64,000 nt of DNA from Sphingomonas koreensis (GTDB taxonomy: Bacteria > Pseudomonadota > Alphaproteobacteria > Sphingomonadales > Sphingomonadaceae). The stretch lies in assembly GCF_002797435.1 (NCBI RefSeq), contig NZ_PGEN01000001.1:2974501-3038500 (forward strand), in the 5' to 3' direction. Position numbers and translations under genes: made by a program. This document shows positions 34,649 to 43,220 of this stretch, one piece after another. The notes under the pieces are model-generated. The model saw nothing but the letters and a program-made list of their open reading frames with translations. It was not told the origin of the DNA and made no database searches. The first letter of the stretch is position 1. Each line of letters opens with the position of its first letter.

Positions 34649-36136
34649 ATGGCCAACTCCAGCGGGAATCAGCGTCGTTCCGAAGCGTCGCTCTATATCG
34701 ATGGAGCATTCGTTGGCGGGCTGGGTGCACCGGTGGACGTCGAGAACCCATCTGACGGGACGATTTTCGCCACTGTACAGGGCGCCTCGGCCGCGCAGGT
34801 GGAATCGGCGATCCACGCTGCGTGGCAGGCTCGGCAGAGCGGACTCTGGAGCGGCAGACCAGCTGCGGATCGGGCGGCAGATTTATCCCGAATGATAGCG
34901 TGGTTCGCAGACAACAAGGATGTCATCGAAGATCTTCTGGTGGCTGAGGCGGGCGTAGTGCGGGCATCGCTGGTGCGTGCAGGACAGCTGGACGCCGCGA
35001 TCCAGCATGCAACCGACCTCATCGAGCTGTTCCTGACGCTACCTGAGATCGAGGACAATCCGCTTCCGCTTCGCGATCGATTCAAGGAAGTGTCCGCCAT
35101 ACAAAGTCTTCGGCGTTACGAGTCCGTAGGGGTCGTCGCTGCGATTTCGGCCTATAATTTCCCGTTCGTCATCAGCATGTGGAAGACGATTTCAGCACTG
35201 ATCGCCGGAAACTCTGTCGTGCTACGCCCAAGCCCGCTCGCCCCGCTTTCCAGCCTCGTGTTCGGAGAAGCCGCGCATACCGCGAACCTTCCGGCAGGCG
35301 TATTCAACGTGATCGTCGAATCCGGGGCGGAAGGCGCCGTCCTGCTAGGGACCGATCCCCGGGTCGACATGGTGAGCTTTACGGGCTCGACCAAGGTGGG
35401 CCAGCAGGTGATGGTGCAGGCCGCCGCGACAATGAAGCGCCTGCAGCTTGAGCTGGGTGGAAAGTCCGCGCAGATATTCCTGCCCGACGCTACCGCCTTG
35501 GCTTCCACGGCCGGCAATCGCGCTTGCGTACCCCACTCAGGCCAGGTCTGTGTCGCCGGTACGCGAATCTTCGTGCCGCAGGACGAGAAGGAAGCGATAA
35601 TGGCCGCGATCGCACAATCGCTGGCCGGCGTCGTGATCGGGCCTGCCGACCACCCGGCCACTACCATGGGGCCGCTGATCAACGGAACTGCCGTCCGGCG
35701 ATGCGAGGCTTTCGTTGCAGATGCGCTGGCCAGCGGTGCCCGGCTCATTTGCGGCGGCCGTCGCCCACCAAAACTTGATCACGGACATTATTTCGAGCCG
35801 ACAATTCTGGATTTGCCGGATTGCGCCAATATAGCCGCTCGCGAAGAGATATTCGGGCCTATCGCCTGTGTCATCGGCTATCGCGACATCGACCACGCCA
35901 TCGAGATGGCGAATGATACGCCCTACGGCCTGTCAGGCCATGTGTTCGGCAAGGATCTGAGCCGCGCGATCGAGGTCGCCTGCCGGCTGCGGACCGGATC
36001 GGTCAACGTGAACGGCAGCGCGCTGAGCGCCTTTGCCTCAGGCGGCGGGCAACGGTTGAGCGGCGTGGGCCGCGAGCGGGGGATTGAGGGTCTGCGCATC
36101 TATCAGGAGCTGAAATGCATCACCGTCGTGAGCTGA
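34649..36136 (+). CDS. aldehyde dehydrogenase (NAD(P)-dependent)
   Basis: 495 residues from ATG 34649 (CAGGAGAGAT ahead). YNFPFVISMWKTISALIAGNSVVLRPSP, FTGSTKVGQQV, LELGGKSAQIF with the general-base Glu, and the nucleophile Cys301 in HSGQVCVAGTRIF give a complete ALDH. EIFGPIACVIGY and NDTPYGLSGHVF follow as expected. Likely oxidises the aldehyde produced by the neighbouring GMC alcohol oxidoreductase to the acid. First gene of the plus-strand half of the island's left transcription unit. Confidence 0.94.
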   Translation: MANSSGNQRRSEASLYIDGAFVGGLGAPVDVENPSDGTIFATVQGASAAQVESAIHAAWQARQSGLWSGRPAADRAADLSRMIAWFADNKDVIEDLLVAEAGVVRASLVRAGQLDAAIQHATDLIELFLTLPEIEDNPLPLRDRFKEVSAIQSLRRYESVGVVAAISAYNFPFVISMWKTISALIAGNSVVLRPSPLAPLSSLVFGEAAHTANLPAGVFNVIVESGAEGAVLLGTDPRVDMVSFTGSTKVGQQVMVQAAATMKRLQLELGGKSAQIFLPDATALASTAGNRACVPHSGQVCVAGTRIFVPQDEKEAIMAAIAQSLAGVVIGPADHPATTMGPLINGTAVRRCEAFVADALASGARLICGGRRPPKLDHGHYFEPTILDLPDCANIAAREEIFGPIACVIGYRDIDHAIEMANDTPYGLSGHVFGKDLSRAIEVACRLRTGSVNVNGSALSAFASGGGQRLSGVGRERGIEGLRIYQELKCITVVS

Positions 36137-36143
36137 CCGGCCG

Positions 36144-37832
36144 ATGAGATACAGCCACATCATCATTGGCGGTGGATCCGCGGGATCGGTGCTTGCGAGT
36201 CGGCTCTCCGAGCGTGGCGCAAACCAGGTGCTGCTGATCGAGGCCGGCCCGGATACCCCACCTGGCGATGAACCGGCCGCGATTCTCGATAGCTATCCAG
36301 GTAGCGCCTACCTCGACGCGCGCTTCGTTTGGAGCAATCGGCGGGTGACGGTCGCTCCGACCGGAAACCTCCAGCCCGGGACCATGTTGCCGCCGCGCAA
36401 ATATGAGCAGGCACGGGTGCTTGGCGGAGGCTCCGCCATCAACGGGCAGCTCGCCAACCGCGGGTTGCCTTGGGATTTTGAAGACTGGGTTGCTCGTGGT
36501 GCGATGGGGTGGGGATGGGACGATGTCCTGCCATTCTTTCGCAAGCTTGAGAACGATCTGGACTTCGATGGTCCGCTCCACGGGAATACGGGGCCATTGC
36601 CCATCCGGCGGATTCCCGAGGCGTTCTGGCCCGGTCAGGCAAAGGCATTTTCTGCCGCGCTCACGGAAGCGGGATTGCCGTTCCTCGCCGATCAGAACGG
36701 TGAGTTCGGTGACGGGCACTATCCGTTGCCGATCTCAAATATCGACAACCACCGCGTGACCGCGGCGATGGCCTGGCTGACACTCCAAGTCCGCTCCCGC
36801 TCCAATCTTCAGATCAGGACCAACACCACCGTCGAGGCGCTGCTGTTCGATGGCTTGCGAGCCATCGGGGTTCGAGCGGGGGGAGAGGTACTGCTTGGCA
36901 AAACCATCATCCTTTCGGCCGGCGCGCTCATGACCCCGGAACTCCTGCTGCGCAGCGGGATCGGTCCTGCCGACGATCTCGCAAGGGTCGGAGTCGAGGT
37001 TCGCCTGAACGCGCCGGGTGTCGGGCGCGGTCTGACCGATCATCCATCGATTGCGATTGCAAGTTACCTTCCGAGCGCGGCCCGACTCCGCCGCCAGCGG
37101 CGGCACATTCTGCTCGGCGTTCGCTTTTCCACCGACACTAACCGCTTTCCGGCAGGCGATATGTCGGGGCTCATTTCAACGAAGGCTGCGTGGCATGCAG
37201 TTGGTGAGCGGCTCGGCACATTGGCTTTCTGGATCAACCGGCCGCTATCCGAAGACGGTCGTATTCACCTGACATCTGCTGATCCTCGCCAGGCCGCGCA
37301 AGTCGATTTCAACCTTCTTTCCGATTCGCGGGACGTCGAGCGGCTGATGCGCGGCTTCCGGCGGATGGCAGCGCTTCATTTGTCGCCGCTGCTTGGCAAT
37401 GCAGCCCTGGACGCCTTCCCTGCCAGCTACAGCGAGAAGGTGCGTCAGATTGGCACCATCAATCTGAAGAACCGCATTCTGACTCGGCTCGCGGCCCTGT
37501 TTCTCGACGGTCCAGCTCCGATCCGGAGAGCATTCATCGAGAATCTGGTCATGGAGGGCGAGTCGATAGCCGACCTTCTATCCGACGACGCAAAGCTGGA
37601 GGTATTTGTACGCTCCGCCGTCGCCGGGGTATGGCATGCGAGTTGCTCGTGCCGCATGGGGGCCGCCGACGATCCAATGGCAGTCCTGACCCCCGATGGA
37701 CGGGTCAAGGGCATCGAGGGCCTGCGCGTCTCGGACGCTTCTGCTTTTCCCGCGATCCCCAGCGCCAATACCAACCTAGCAGTCTTGATGCTGGCGGAGA
37801 AATTGGCCGAGCAAATGAAGGCTGAGAACTAG
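36144..37832 (+). CDS. GMC-family FAD oxidoreductase (alcohol dehydrogenase)
   Basis: 562 residues, seven bases after the aldehyde dehydrogenase. FAD loop HIIIGGGSAGSVLASRLSE, LLIEAGPD, the GMC signature ARVLGGGSAINGQ, SAGALMTPELLLRSGIG, and the catalytic His region WHASCSCRMGAADDPMAV with PSANTNLAVLMLAEK. Family members oxidise alcohols (alkanols, terpene alcohols, choline) with quinone or oxygen as acceptor. With P450, ferredoxin and aldehyde dehydrogenase nearby it fits a terminal hydroxyl to aldehyde to acid route. The stop overlaps the convergent crotonase gene by four bases. Confidence 0.93.
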   Translation: MRYSHIIIGGGSAGSVLASRLSERGANQVLLIEAGPDTPPGDEPAAILDSYPGSAYLDARFVWSNRRVTVAPTGNLQPGTMLPPRKYEQARVLGGGSAINGQLANRGLPWDFEDWVARGAMGWGWDDVLPFFRKLENDLDFDGPLHGNTGPLPIRRIPEAFWPGQAKAFSAALTEAGLPFLADQNGEFGDGHYPLPISNIDNHRVTAAMAWLTLQVRSRSNLQIRTNTTVEALLFDGLRAIGVRAGGEVLLGKTIILSAGALMTPELLLRSGIGPADDLARVGVEVRLNAPGVGRGLTDHPSIAIASYLPSAARLRRQRRHILLGVRFSTDTNRFPAGDMSGLISTKAAWHAVGERLGTLAFWINRPLSEDGRIHLTSADPRQAAQVDFNLLSDSRDVERLMRGFRRMAALHLSPLLGNAALDAFPASYSEKVRQIGTINLKNRILTRLAALFLDGPAPIRRAFIENLVMEGESIADLLSDDAKLEVFVRSAVAGVWHASCSCRMGAADDPMAVLTPDGRVKGIEGLRVSDASAFPAIPSANTNLAVLMLAEKLAEQMKAEN

Positions 37833-38650
37833 CGACCGGTGAATGCCGGGATACGACGCTCCATTACTGCGGCCACCGCCTCGTGCTGGTCGTCGGTCTG
37901 CTGCACGATCGCCTGCATCCCCGCGGCGATCTCGAGCGCGGTATGCAGGTCGAGTCTGGCGGAATCGCGCAGGAGCCGGGTGTTGAGCCGGATCGAGTGC
38001 ATCGGATGTCGCGTAATCCGCGCCGCCAAGGTTCTCGCCTCGTCGAGCAGCGCATCATGTTGGACCACGCGAGACACGAGTCCGATCGCAAGCGCTTGTT
38101 CGGCATCGAGCGTGTCGCCGGTAAGCGCCATCTCTGCGGCCGCCGACTGGCCGATCGCGCGCGTCAGAAACCATGCGCCGCCCGCTGCCGAAGTCAGGCC
38201 GAGCTTGATGAAACTTTCCGCGAACTTCGCTCGATCCGACGCGATCCGCATCGTGCACATGGTAGCAAAGTCCATTCCGGCACCCATTGCGGCGCCGTTT
38301 ACCGCAGCGATGGAAGGCACCTCCAGATCGTGGAGCGCGCGCGCGATCGTCTGCACGCCGGCCAGATAGGTCCGACGGATCTCGGCGGCGTTGCCGGCGA
38401 AGTGATTGGCGCGGGCGTACATGTCCTTGAGGTTGCCACCGGCACAGAAAACATCGCCTGCCGCCGTCAGGATTACGCATCCTACGCTCATATCGGCATT
38501 GATGGCATCGCATGCGGCGACCAGCTCGCGCGTGAGCAATGGACTAAGTGCGTTGCGGGTGCCGGGATCGTCGATGGTCAGAATGACGAGTGGCCCATCG
38601 CGCTCGACCCGAAGCACGGCGCGGCTGCTTTCGTTCACGTCAGCGCTCAT
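37829..38650 (-). CDS. enoyl-CoA hydratase/isomerase family (crotonase)
   Basis: 273 residues from ATG 38650 (CTGGAGATTGGCGC ahead). Oxyanion-hole segments GDVFCAGGNL and NGAAMGAGMDFA. At the two hydratase Glu positions it has Asp (GMDFA) and Phe (ESFIKLG), so simple hydration is doubtful; isomerase, hydrolase or another crotonase reaction is possible. KxxRIPAFTGR is the usual tail. Its start is coupled by ATGA to an 18-codon upstream frame. Confidence 0.87.
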   Translation of the reverse strand: MSADVNESSRAVLRVERDGPLVILTIDDPGTRNALSPLLTRELVAACDAINADMSVGCVILTAAGDVFCAGGNLKDMYARANHFAGNAAEIRRTYLAGVQTIARALHDLEVPSIAAVNGAAMGAGMDFATMCTMRIASDRAKFAESFIKLGLTSAAGGAWFLTRAIGQSAAAEMALTGDTLDAEQALAIGLVSRVVQHDALLDEARTLAARITRHPMHSIRLNTRLLRDSARLDLHTALEIAAGMQAIVQQTDDQHEAVAAVMERRIPAFTGR

Positions 38651-38703
38651 GCGCCAATCTCCAGACCCTGCCGCTCGGCATGCATCAATCGCTCGTCAGT
38701 CAT
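38647..38703 (-). CDS. 18-residue leader ORF coupled to the crotonase gene
   Basis: ATG 38703 is preceded by GCGGGAGGAATC, a better ribosome site than that of the crotonase itself. It encodes MTDERLMHAERQGLEIGA and stops in an ATGA overlap with the crotonase start. This is either a translational-coupling leader or the remnant of a longer gene whose middle was lost. Length makes it uncertain. Confidence 0.4.
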   Translation of the reverse strand: MTDERLMHAERQGLEIGA

Positions 38704-38780
38704 GATTCCTCCCGCAGGTGACCTGCCCATCACCAGTGTGCGGACTTCTAGCTGCATCTGGAGAACAGGCACGCTCTAAA

Positions 38781-38797
38781 ATAGGTAGATATATAAC
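38781..38797. promoter_or_regulatory. second GGTAGAT motif, candidate GntR operator
   Basis: ATAGGTAGATAT at 38781-38792 is identical over 12 bases to the motif at 34602-34613; the right arm here is degenerate (ATATAACC, so GGTAg...TAACC pair with one mismatch). It lies in the divergent region between the crotonase and ferredoxin genes, 50 bases before the ferredoxin ATG. Confidence 0.55.
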
Positions 38798-38845
38798 CCG
38801 CATGGTTCTGATGCTTCGACTGGCACCGCACGAAAGAGAAATGAG

Positions 38846-39169
38846 ATGCGCATCGTTTTCGGACTCCCTTCCCAGGAACAGATCTTTGCAACGGTTGCGG
38901 AAGGGGAAAGTCTCATGCGCGCCGCCGTCGAGCATGACGTGCCCGGGATCTATGGCGATTGCGGGGGGCAGTGCGCGTGCGCGACCTGCCATGTCTATAT
39001 CGACAGCGACTGGATCGAACGCGTGGGCACGGCCGAACCCGGCTCGACTGAAGAATCGATGCTCGAAGGCGCTCCGGCCGATGTCCAGCCTAACTCCCGG
39101 CTGGCGTGCCAAGTGATCCTCACGCCTGAACTCGACGGGCTGGTCGTGCTTGTGCCGGAAGGCCAATGA
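38846..39169 (+). CDS. 2Fe-2S ferredoxin (adrenodoxin/putidaredoxin type)
   Basis: 107 residues from ATG 38846 (GAAAGAGAA ahead). The cluster ligands are in DCGGQCACATCHVY (C-x5-C-x2-C spacing) with the fourth Cys in SRLACQVILTPELDG. Ends LVVLVPEGQ as in P450 electron-transfer ferredoxins. It should carry electrons from a ferredoxin reductase, not found here, to the P450 encoded 15 bases downstream. Confidence 0.94.
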   Translation: MRIVFGLPSQEQIFATVAEGESLMRAAVEHDVPGIYGDCGGQCACATCHVYIDSDWIERVGTAEPGSTEESMLEGAPADVQPNSRLACQVILTPELDGLVVLVPEGQ

Positions 39170-39183
39170 GAAAGGACGGGGCA

Positions 39184-40401
39184 ATGAACACTCAGATTCG
39201 CGGTGCGATCGAGACGATCGATGTCAGCCGTCCGAGCATCTTCCGCGACGATTCCTGGCGACCGCTGTTCGCGAAGCTCAGGGCAGACGATCCGGTGCAT
39301 TACTGCGCCGACAGCCGCAGCGGACCCTATTGGTCGATCACACGCTACGAAGACATCGTCCGGGTCGATACCGACCCAGACGGCTTCTCTTCCCATTATT
39401 CGCGCGGAGGTGTGACCCTGGATGATCGCAAGACGAGCCAGAGCTTCATGCAGATGGATCCGCCCGACCACACGCGTAAGCGCAAGAGCGTCACGGGCAT
39501 CGTCGCCCCAAAGAGCCTGGGCCAGATGGAAATTCTTATCCGCGAGCGGGCTGGCCGTACGCTCGATGCGCTGCCCCGCAACGAGGAGTTCGACTGGGTC
39601 GAGAATGTATCCGTCGAGCTCACCTCGATGATGTTGGCCACGCTGTTCGGACATCCGGTGGAAGATCGCCGCCGGCTGGTGCGCTGGTCGGACATCATTA
39701 CCGCTGATCTTGAGGATCCGGAGAGTCCCATCAGCACGGAGGAAGAAAGGCAGGAGGTTCTCAAGGAGTTCTACATGTCGATGGTGGAGGTCTGGCAGCG
39801 ACGCCAGAGCGAGCCGCCGGGCTTCGACATCATTTCGATCCTCGCGCACGACCCGGAGATGCGCAACGCGTCGCTTCAGGAAATCACCAGCGTCTTCGGT
39901 CTCTTCCTCGTCGGCGGAAACGACACCACCCGCAACTCTATGTCGGGCGGGGTATGGGGATTCGCGCAGAACCCCGATGAGTGGACGAAGCTCAAGGCAA
40001 ATCAGAAACTGCTCGGCAACGCCGTGTCCGAGATCATCCGTTTTCAGACACCGGTCATCTATGAGCGCCGAACCGCGACGCGCGACATCGAGCTTGGCGG
40101 TAAAATCATCAAGGAAGGCGACCGGGTCGCCATGTGGTATATTTCGGGCAATCGCGACGAGAGCGTGTTCGATGAGCCCGATCGTCTCCGGATCGAACGA
40201 CCGAACGCACGCCAGCATCTATCATTTGGCATGGGGCCGCATCGCTGCATCGGCTCGCGCCTGGCGGAAATGCAGTTGCGCGTATTGTGGGAGGAAGTGC
40301 TGGCCCGCGGACTCGAGATCGAGGTGCTTACACCGCCCACTTACGCTTTCTCGAATCTCGTGCGCAGCCCGACCCGGCTGCCGGTCCGTATCAAGGGCTG
40401 A
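39184..40401 (+). CDS. cytochrome P450 (CYP153/CYP125-like class I)
   Basis: 405 residues from ATG 39184 (GAGAAAGGACGGGGCA ahead; an ATG at 39166 overlaps the ferredoxin stop). I-helix FLVGGNDTTRNSMSGG, ExxR in SEIIRFQ, and heme loop LSFGMGPHRCIGSRLAE with the Cys near residue 355. The GGNDTTRNSM I-helix resembles CYP153-type alkane/terpene hydroxylases and the CYP125 group. It probably hydroxylates a terminal or allylic methyl group; the exact substrate cannot be assigned. Confidence 0.92.
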   Translation: MNTQIRGAIETIDVSRPSIFRDDSWRPLFAKLRADDPVHYCADSRSGPYWSITRYEDIVRVDTDPDGFSSHYSRGGVTLDDRKTSQSFMQMDPPDHTRKRKSVTGIVAPKSLGQMEILIRERAGRTLDALPRNEEFDWVENVSVELTSMMLATLFGHPVEDRRRLVRWSDIITADLEDPESPISTEEERQEVLKEFYMSMVEVWQRRQSEPPGFDIISILAHDPEMRNASLQEITSVFGLFLVGGNDTTRNSMSGGVWGFAQNPDEWTKLKANQKLLGNAVSEIIRFQTPVIYERRTATRDIELGGKIIKEGDRVAMWYISGNRDESVFDEPDRLRIERPNARQHLSFGMGPHRCIGSRLAEMQLRVLWEEVLARGLEIEVLTPPTYAFSNLVRSPTRLPVRIKG

Positions 40402-40434
40402 AAGCAGATCAGCTCATAATTTACTGGACAGCTC

Positions 40435-41244
40435 ATGACCCGATCAGTCTTTCGTCCTGACCTCTTGCGAGGCAAGTCGGTCTTCATCGCCGGCGGCACC
40501 AGCGGCATCAATCTTGGTATCGCAGAGGCATATGCGGATGCGGGCGCAAGCGTAGCCATAGCCGGCCGCGACGCCGAAAAGGCCGAGAACGCCGCGAACC
40601 ATCTGCGCGGGAGAGGTGGCGAGGCCATCGGTGTCAGCCTCGATGTGCGGGACTATGCCTCGGTGGAGGCGGGGCTTGAACTCGCGCGGAACAGGTTCGG
40701 CGAATTCGACATCGTCATATCAGGTGCTGCCGGAAACTTTCTCGCGCCCGCGCTCGGCATGTCGGCGAACGGATTTCGCACCGTCATCGACATTGATCTC
40801 AATGGTACCTTCAACATATTCCGCGCCGCCTATGCGCTGCTTCGCAAACCCGGTGCATCGCTGATCGCGATCAGCGCGGGTCAGGCGACGAACCCGATGA
40901 TGTTCCAGGCACATGTTTGCGCAGCGAAGGCTGGCATCAACATGCTTGTGAAGGTCCTGGCGATGGAATGGGGGCCGGCGGGGGTGCGCGTGAATGTGAT
41001 TTCACCAGGCCCGATCGGCGGTACCGAGGGCATGGCGCGTCTCACTCCCACAGCAGAGGAAGAAGCGTCCTGGAAGGCCCGCATAGCGCTGCGTGATTTC
41101 GGACAGAAAAGCGATGTCTCCGAGATGGCGATGTTCCTCGCAAGCGACGCATCGGCCTATGTCACTGGCTCGATCTTCCAATGCGACGGTGGCTGGACGC
41201 TGGGTAATTCCTCGGGCGAGACTCTCGGCGGCGAGGCGCGATAG
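40435..41244 (+). CDS. SDR, 2,4-dienoyl-CoA reductase-like
   Basis: 269 residues. FIAGGTSGINLGIAEAYADAG, SGAAGNFLAPALGMSANGFRTVIDIDLNGTFN and ISPGPIGGTEGMARL are typical of the DECR (peroxisomal type) group. The Tyr of the ordinary YxxxK motif is absent (HVCAAKAG keeps only the Lys), as in other DECR proteins. It would reduce a 2,4-dienoyl-CoA or enoyl-CoA. Follows the P450 after 33 bases in the same operon. Confidence 0.88.
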   Translation: MTRSVFRPDLLRGKSVFIAGGTSGINLGIAEAYADAGASVAIAGRDAEKAENAANHLRGRGGEAIGVSLDVRDYASVEAGLELARNRFGEFDIVISGAAGNFLAPALGMSANGFRTVIDIDLNGTFNIFRAAYALLRKPGASLIAISAGQATNPMMFQAHVCAAKAGINMLVKVLAMEWGPAGVRVNVISPGPIGGTEGMARLTPTAEEEASWKARIALRDFGQKSDVSEMAMFLASDASAYVTGSIFQCDGGWTLGNSSGETLGGEAR

Positions 41245-41260
41245 CAGAATGGAGACGAAC

Positions 41261-42034
41261 ATGATCAACCCGATGTCACTCGATGGCCGCAGCGTGATCA
41301 TTACGGGCGCCGCGCAGGGAATAGGACTGGCGACCGCTCATCTGTTGTACGAACTCGGCGCGCATGTAACGCTGCTCGATCGCAATGAGGAAAGGCTTAG
41401 CGAAGCCGCCTCGGCATTCGATGCACAGCGCATTCTCGTGCAATGCGGCAGCATTACCGACCGGTCGTTCGTGGGCCGCGCCATGGCCGCACATATCGCC
41501 CGGTTCGGTGCGGTCGATGGTCTGGTCAACAACGCAGGGATCACCCGTACGGCGATGATCGAGAAGATGACTCTCGAGGATTGGCAGGCCGTGATCGATG
41601 TCAATCTCACCGGCGTCTTCAACATGCTGCAGGCAGTCGGCACAACGATGATCGCCAGAGCCAAAGAGGGCGAGGCCAATCCGGGCGCTATCGTCAACAT
41701 ATCCTCCGATGCCGGTCGCAAGGGAACGATCGGCCAGATCAATTATGGTGCCGCGAAATCCGGAGTGCTCGGGATCACGATGAGCGCAGCCCGTGAATGG
41801 GGCCGTCACGGGATCCGCGTGAACAGCGTCGCCTACGGGGTCGTCGAAACTGAGATGACCGAGATCGCACGCAGCGAGAAGTTCCGGGACCGATATCTTT
41901 CGAACATCCCGCTCGGCCGCTTCCTCAGTCCAGACGAAGCCGCCTACTCGATCGCCTTTCTGCTCTCGCCTGCCTCGGCCTTCATTACGGGTCAGCATCT
42001 CAGCGTGAACGGCGGCGGCCACATCACCGCCTGA
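41261..42034 (+). CDS. SDR family oxidoreductase (classical)
   Basis: 257 residues from ATG 41261, with TGGAGACGAAC ahead (ATG 41249 is an alternative). TGAAQGIGLA, NNAGITR, Ser in NISSDAG and catalytic YGAAK are intact, with GQHLSVNGGGHITA at the end. Resembles 3-hydroxyacyl-CoA/3-oxoacyl-ACP reductases; it would oxidise the 3-hydroxyacyl-CoA or a ring hydroxyl. Same operon as the P450. Confidence 0.9.
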   Translation: MINPMSLDGRSVIITGAAQGIGLATAHLLYELGAHVTLLDRNEERLSEAASAFDAQRILVQCGSITDRSFVGRAMAAHIARFGAVDGLVNNAGITRTAMIEKMTLEDWQAVIDVNLTGVFNMLQAVGTTMIARAKEGEANPGAIVNISSDAGRKGTIGQINYGAAKSGVLGITMSAAREWGRHGIRVNSVAYGVVETEMTEIARSEKFRDRYLSNIPLGRFLSPDEAAYSIAFLLSPASAFITGQHLSVNGGGHITA

Positions 42035-42059
42035 TCCTACTCGTGACGGGAAGATAGAC

Positions 42060-43220
42060 ATGGAATTTCGGCTCACGGACACCCAGCGCGAACTGCAGGA
42101 AGCCGCGCGCAAGTTCGCCCGCGCGGAACTCTCGGACCTGGCGCGGGAGCTTGAGGAGAAAGCGAGTCCGGTCCCGGACGCGATGCGCAAACGCTACGCC
42201 GAAATGGGCTTTCTCGGCGTTAACCTGCCCGAACAATATGGCGGCCTGGGCCTCGGGCATCTCGAGGCACTGCTGGTGCTCGAACAATTCGCAATGATCT
42301 CGGTGGCGGTGGCATTTCCGGTGTTCGAGAGCGCCACGGGTCCCGTCCGCACCGTCGAGCATTTCGCGAGCGACAAGCTCAAGGCGCGTATCCTGCCCGA
42401 GGTGATCAAGGGCGAGAAGATCGTCGCGGTCTCGATGTCCGAACCTGCAGCAGGCACCGCGCTCACCGATCTCAAGACCGCTGCCCGCTATGACGGTGAC
42501 GAGATCGTCCTCACCGGCCAGAAGCGCTGGTGCTCGGGCGGCGGCCATTCGGACTATTACATCGTCTATTGCCGCTTCGATGATGAGCCGGGCGCCAAGG
42601 GCATCGGCGCGGTGCTGGTCGAGAAGGAGCGCGAAGGGATCAGCTTCGGACGCCCGGAAAGTCTGATGGGCTTTCGCGGCATCCCCTCCGCCGACATCTA
42701 TCTCGATGAAGTACGCGTGTCGAAGGACAATCTGATCGTGCCCAAGGGCGGCTTCGGCAAGCTGATGACCGCGTTCAGCCTCGAACGCTGCGGCAACGCC
42801 ACCATGGGCCTGGGCATCGCCGCCGCTGCGCTGGAGGAGGCGACCGAATATTCGCAGGAACGCCATCAGTTCGGCAAGCCGATCGTCGATTTCCAGGCGA
42901 TCCAGCTGAAGCTCGCCGAAATGGCGATGAAGGTCGAAGCGTCACGCCTGCTGATCTATCGCGCCGCGGTGAACGCCAGCCAGGGTCTGCCCTCGATCCT
43001 CGACAGCTCACTCGCCAAATGCTTTTCGAACGAAATGGTGGTCGAGGTCGCGTCCAAGGGGCTGCAGATCATGGGCGGCTATGGCTACTCCAAGGAGTAT
43101 CGCATGGAGCAGCGCGTGCGCGACAGCTACGCCTGGGGCATCGCGGGCGGCACAACCGACGTCCAGAAAACCAATATCGCATCGGCGTTGGTCGGCCGCC
43201 GCTTCAATCAGCGCGCCTGA
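42060..43220 (+). CDS. acyl-CoA dehydrogenase
   Basis: 386 residues. N-terminal helical domain (LTDTQRELQEAARKFARAEL), middle SEPAAGTALTDLKTAA and C-terminal YSQERHQFGKPIVDFQAIQLKLAEM, RLLIYRAA, QIMGGYGYSKEYRMEQRVRDS. The Glu of the usual C-terminal IYEGT motif is Gly here (GIAGGTTDVQ). A Glu in FSLERCG could be the base, as in isovaleryl-CoA dehydrogenase-type enzymes, which favours branched substrates. Electrons would pass to ETF. Its stop overlaps the following crotonase start. Confidence 0.92.
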   Translation: MEFRLTDTQRELQEAARKFARAELSDLARELEEKASPVPDAMRKRYAEMGFLGVNLPEQYGGLGLGHLEALLVLEQFAMISVAVAFPVFESATGPVRTVEHFASDKLKARILPEVIKGEKIVAVSMSEPAAGTALTDLKTAARYDGDEIVLTGQKRWCSGGGHSDYYIVYCRFDDEPGAKGIGAVLVEKEREGISFGRPESLMGFRGIPSADIYLDEVRVSKDNLIVPKGGFGKLMTAFSLERCGNATMGLGIAAAALEEATEYSQERHQFGKPIVDFQAIQLKLAEMAMKVEASRLLIYRAAVNASQGLPSILDSSLAKCFSNEMVVEVASKGLQIMGGYGYSKEYRMEQRVRDSYAWGIAGGTTDVQKTNIASALVGRRFNQRA

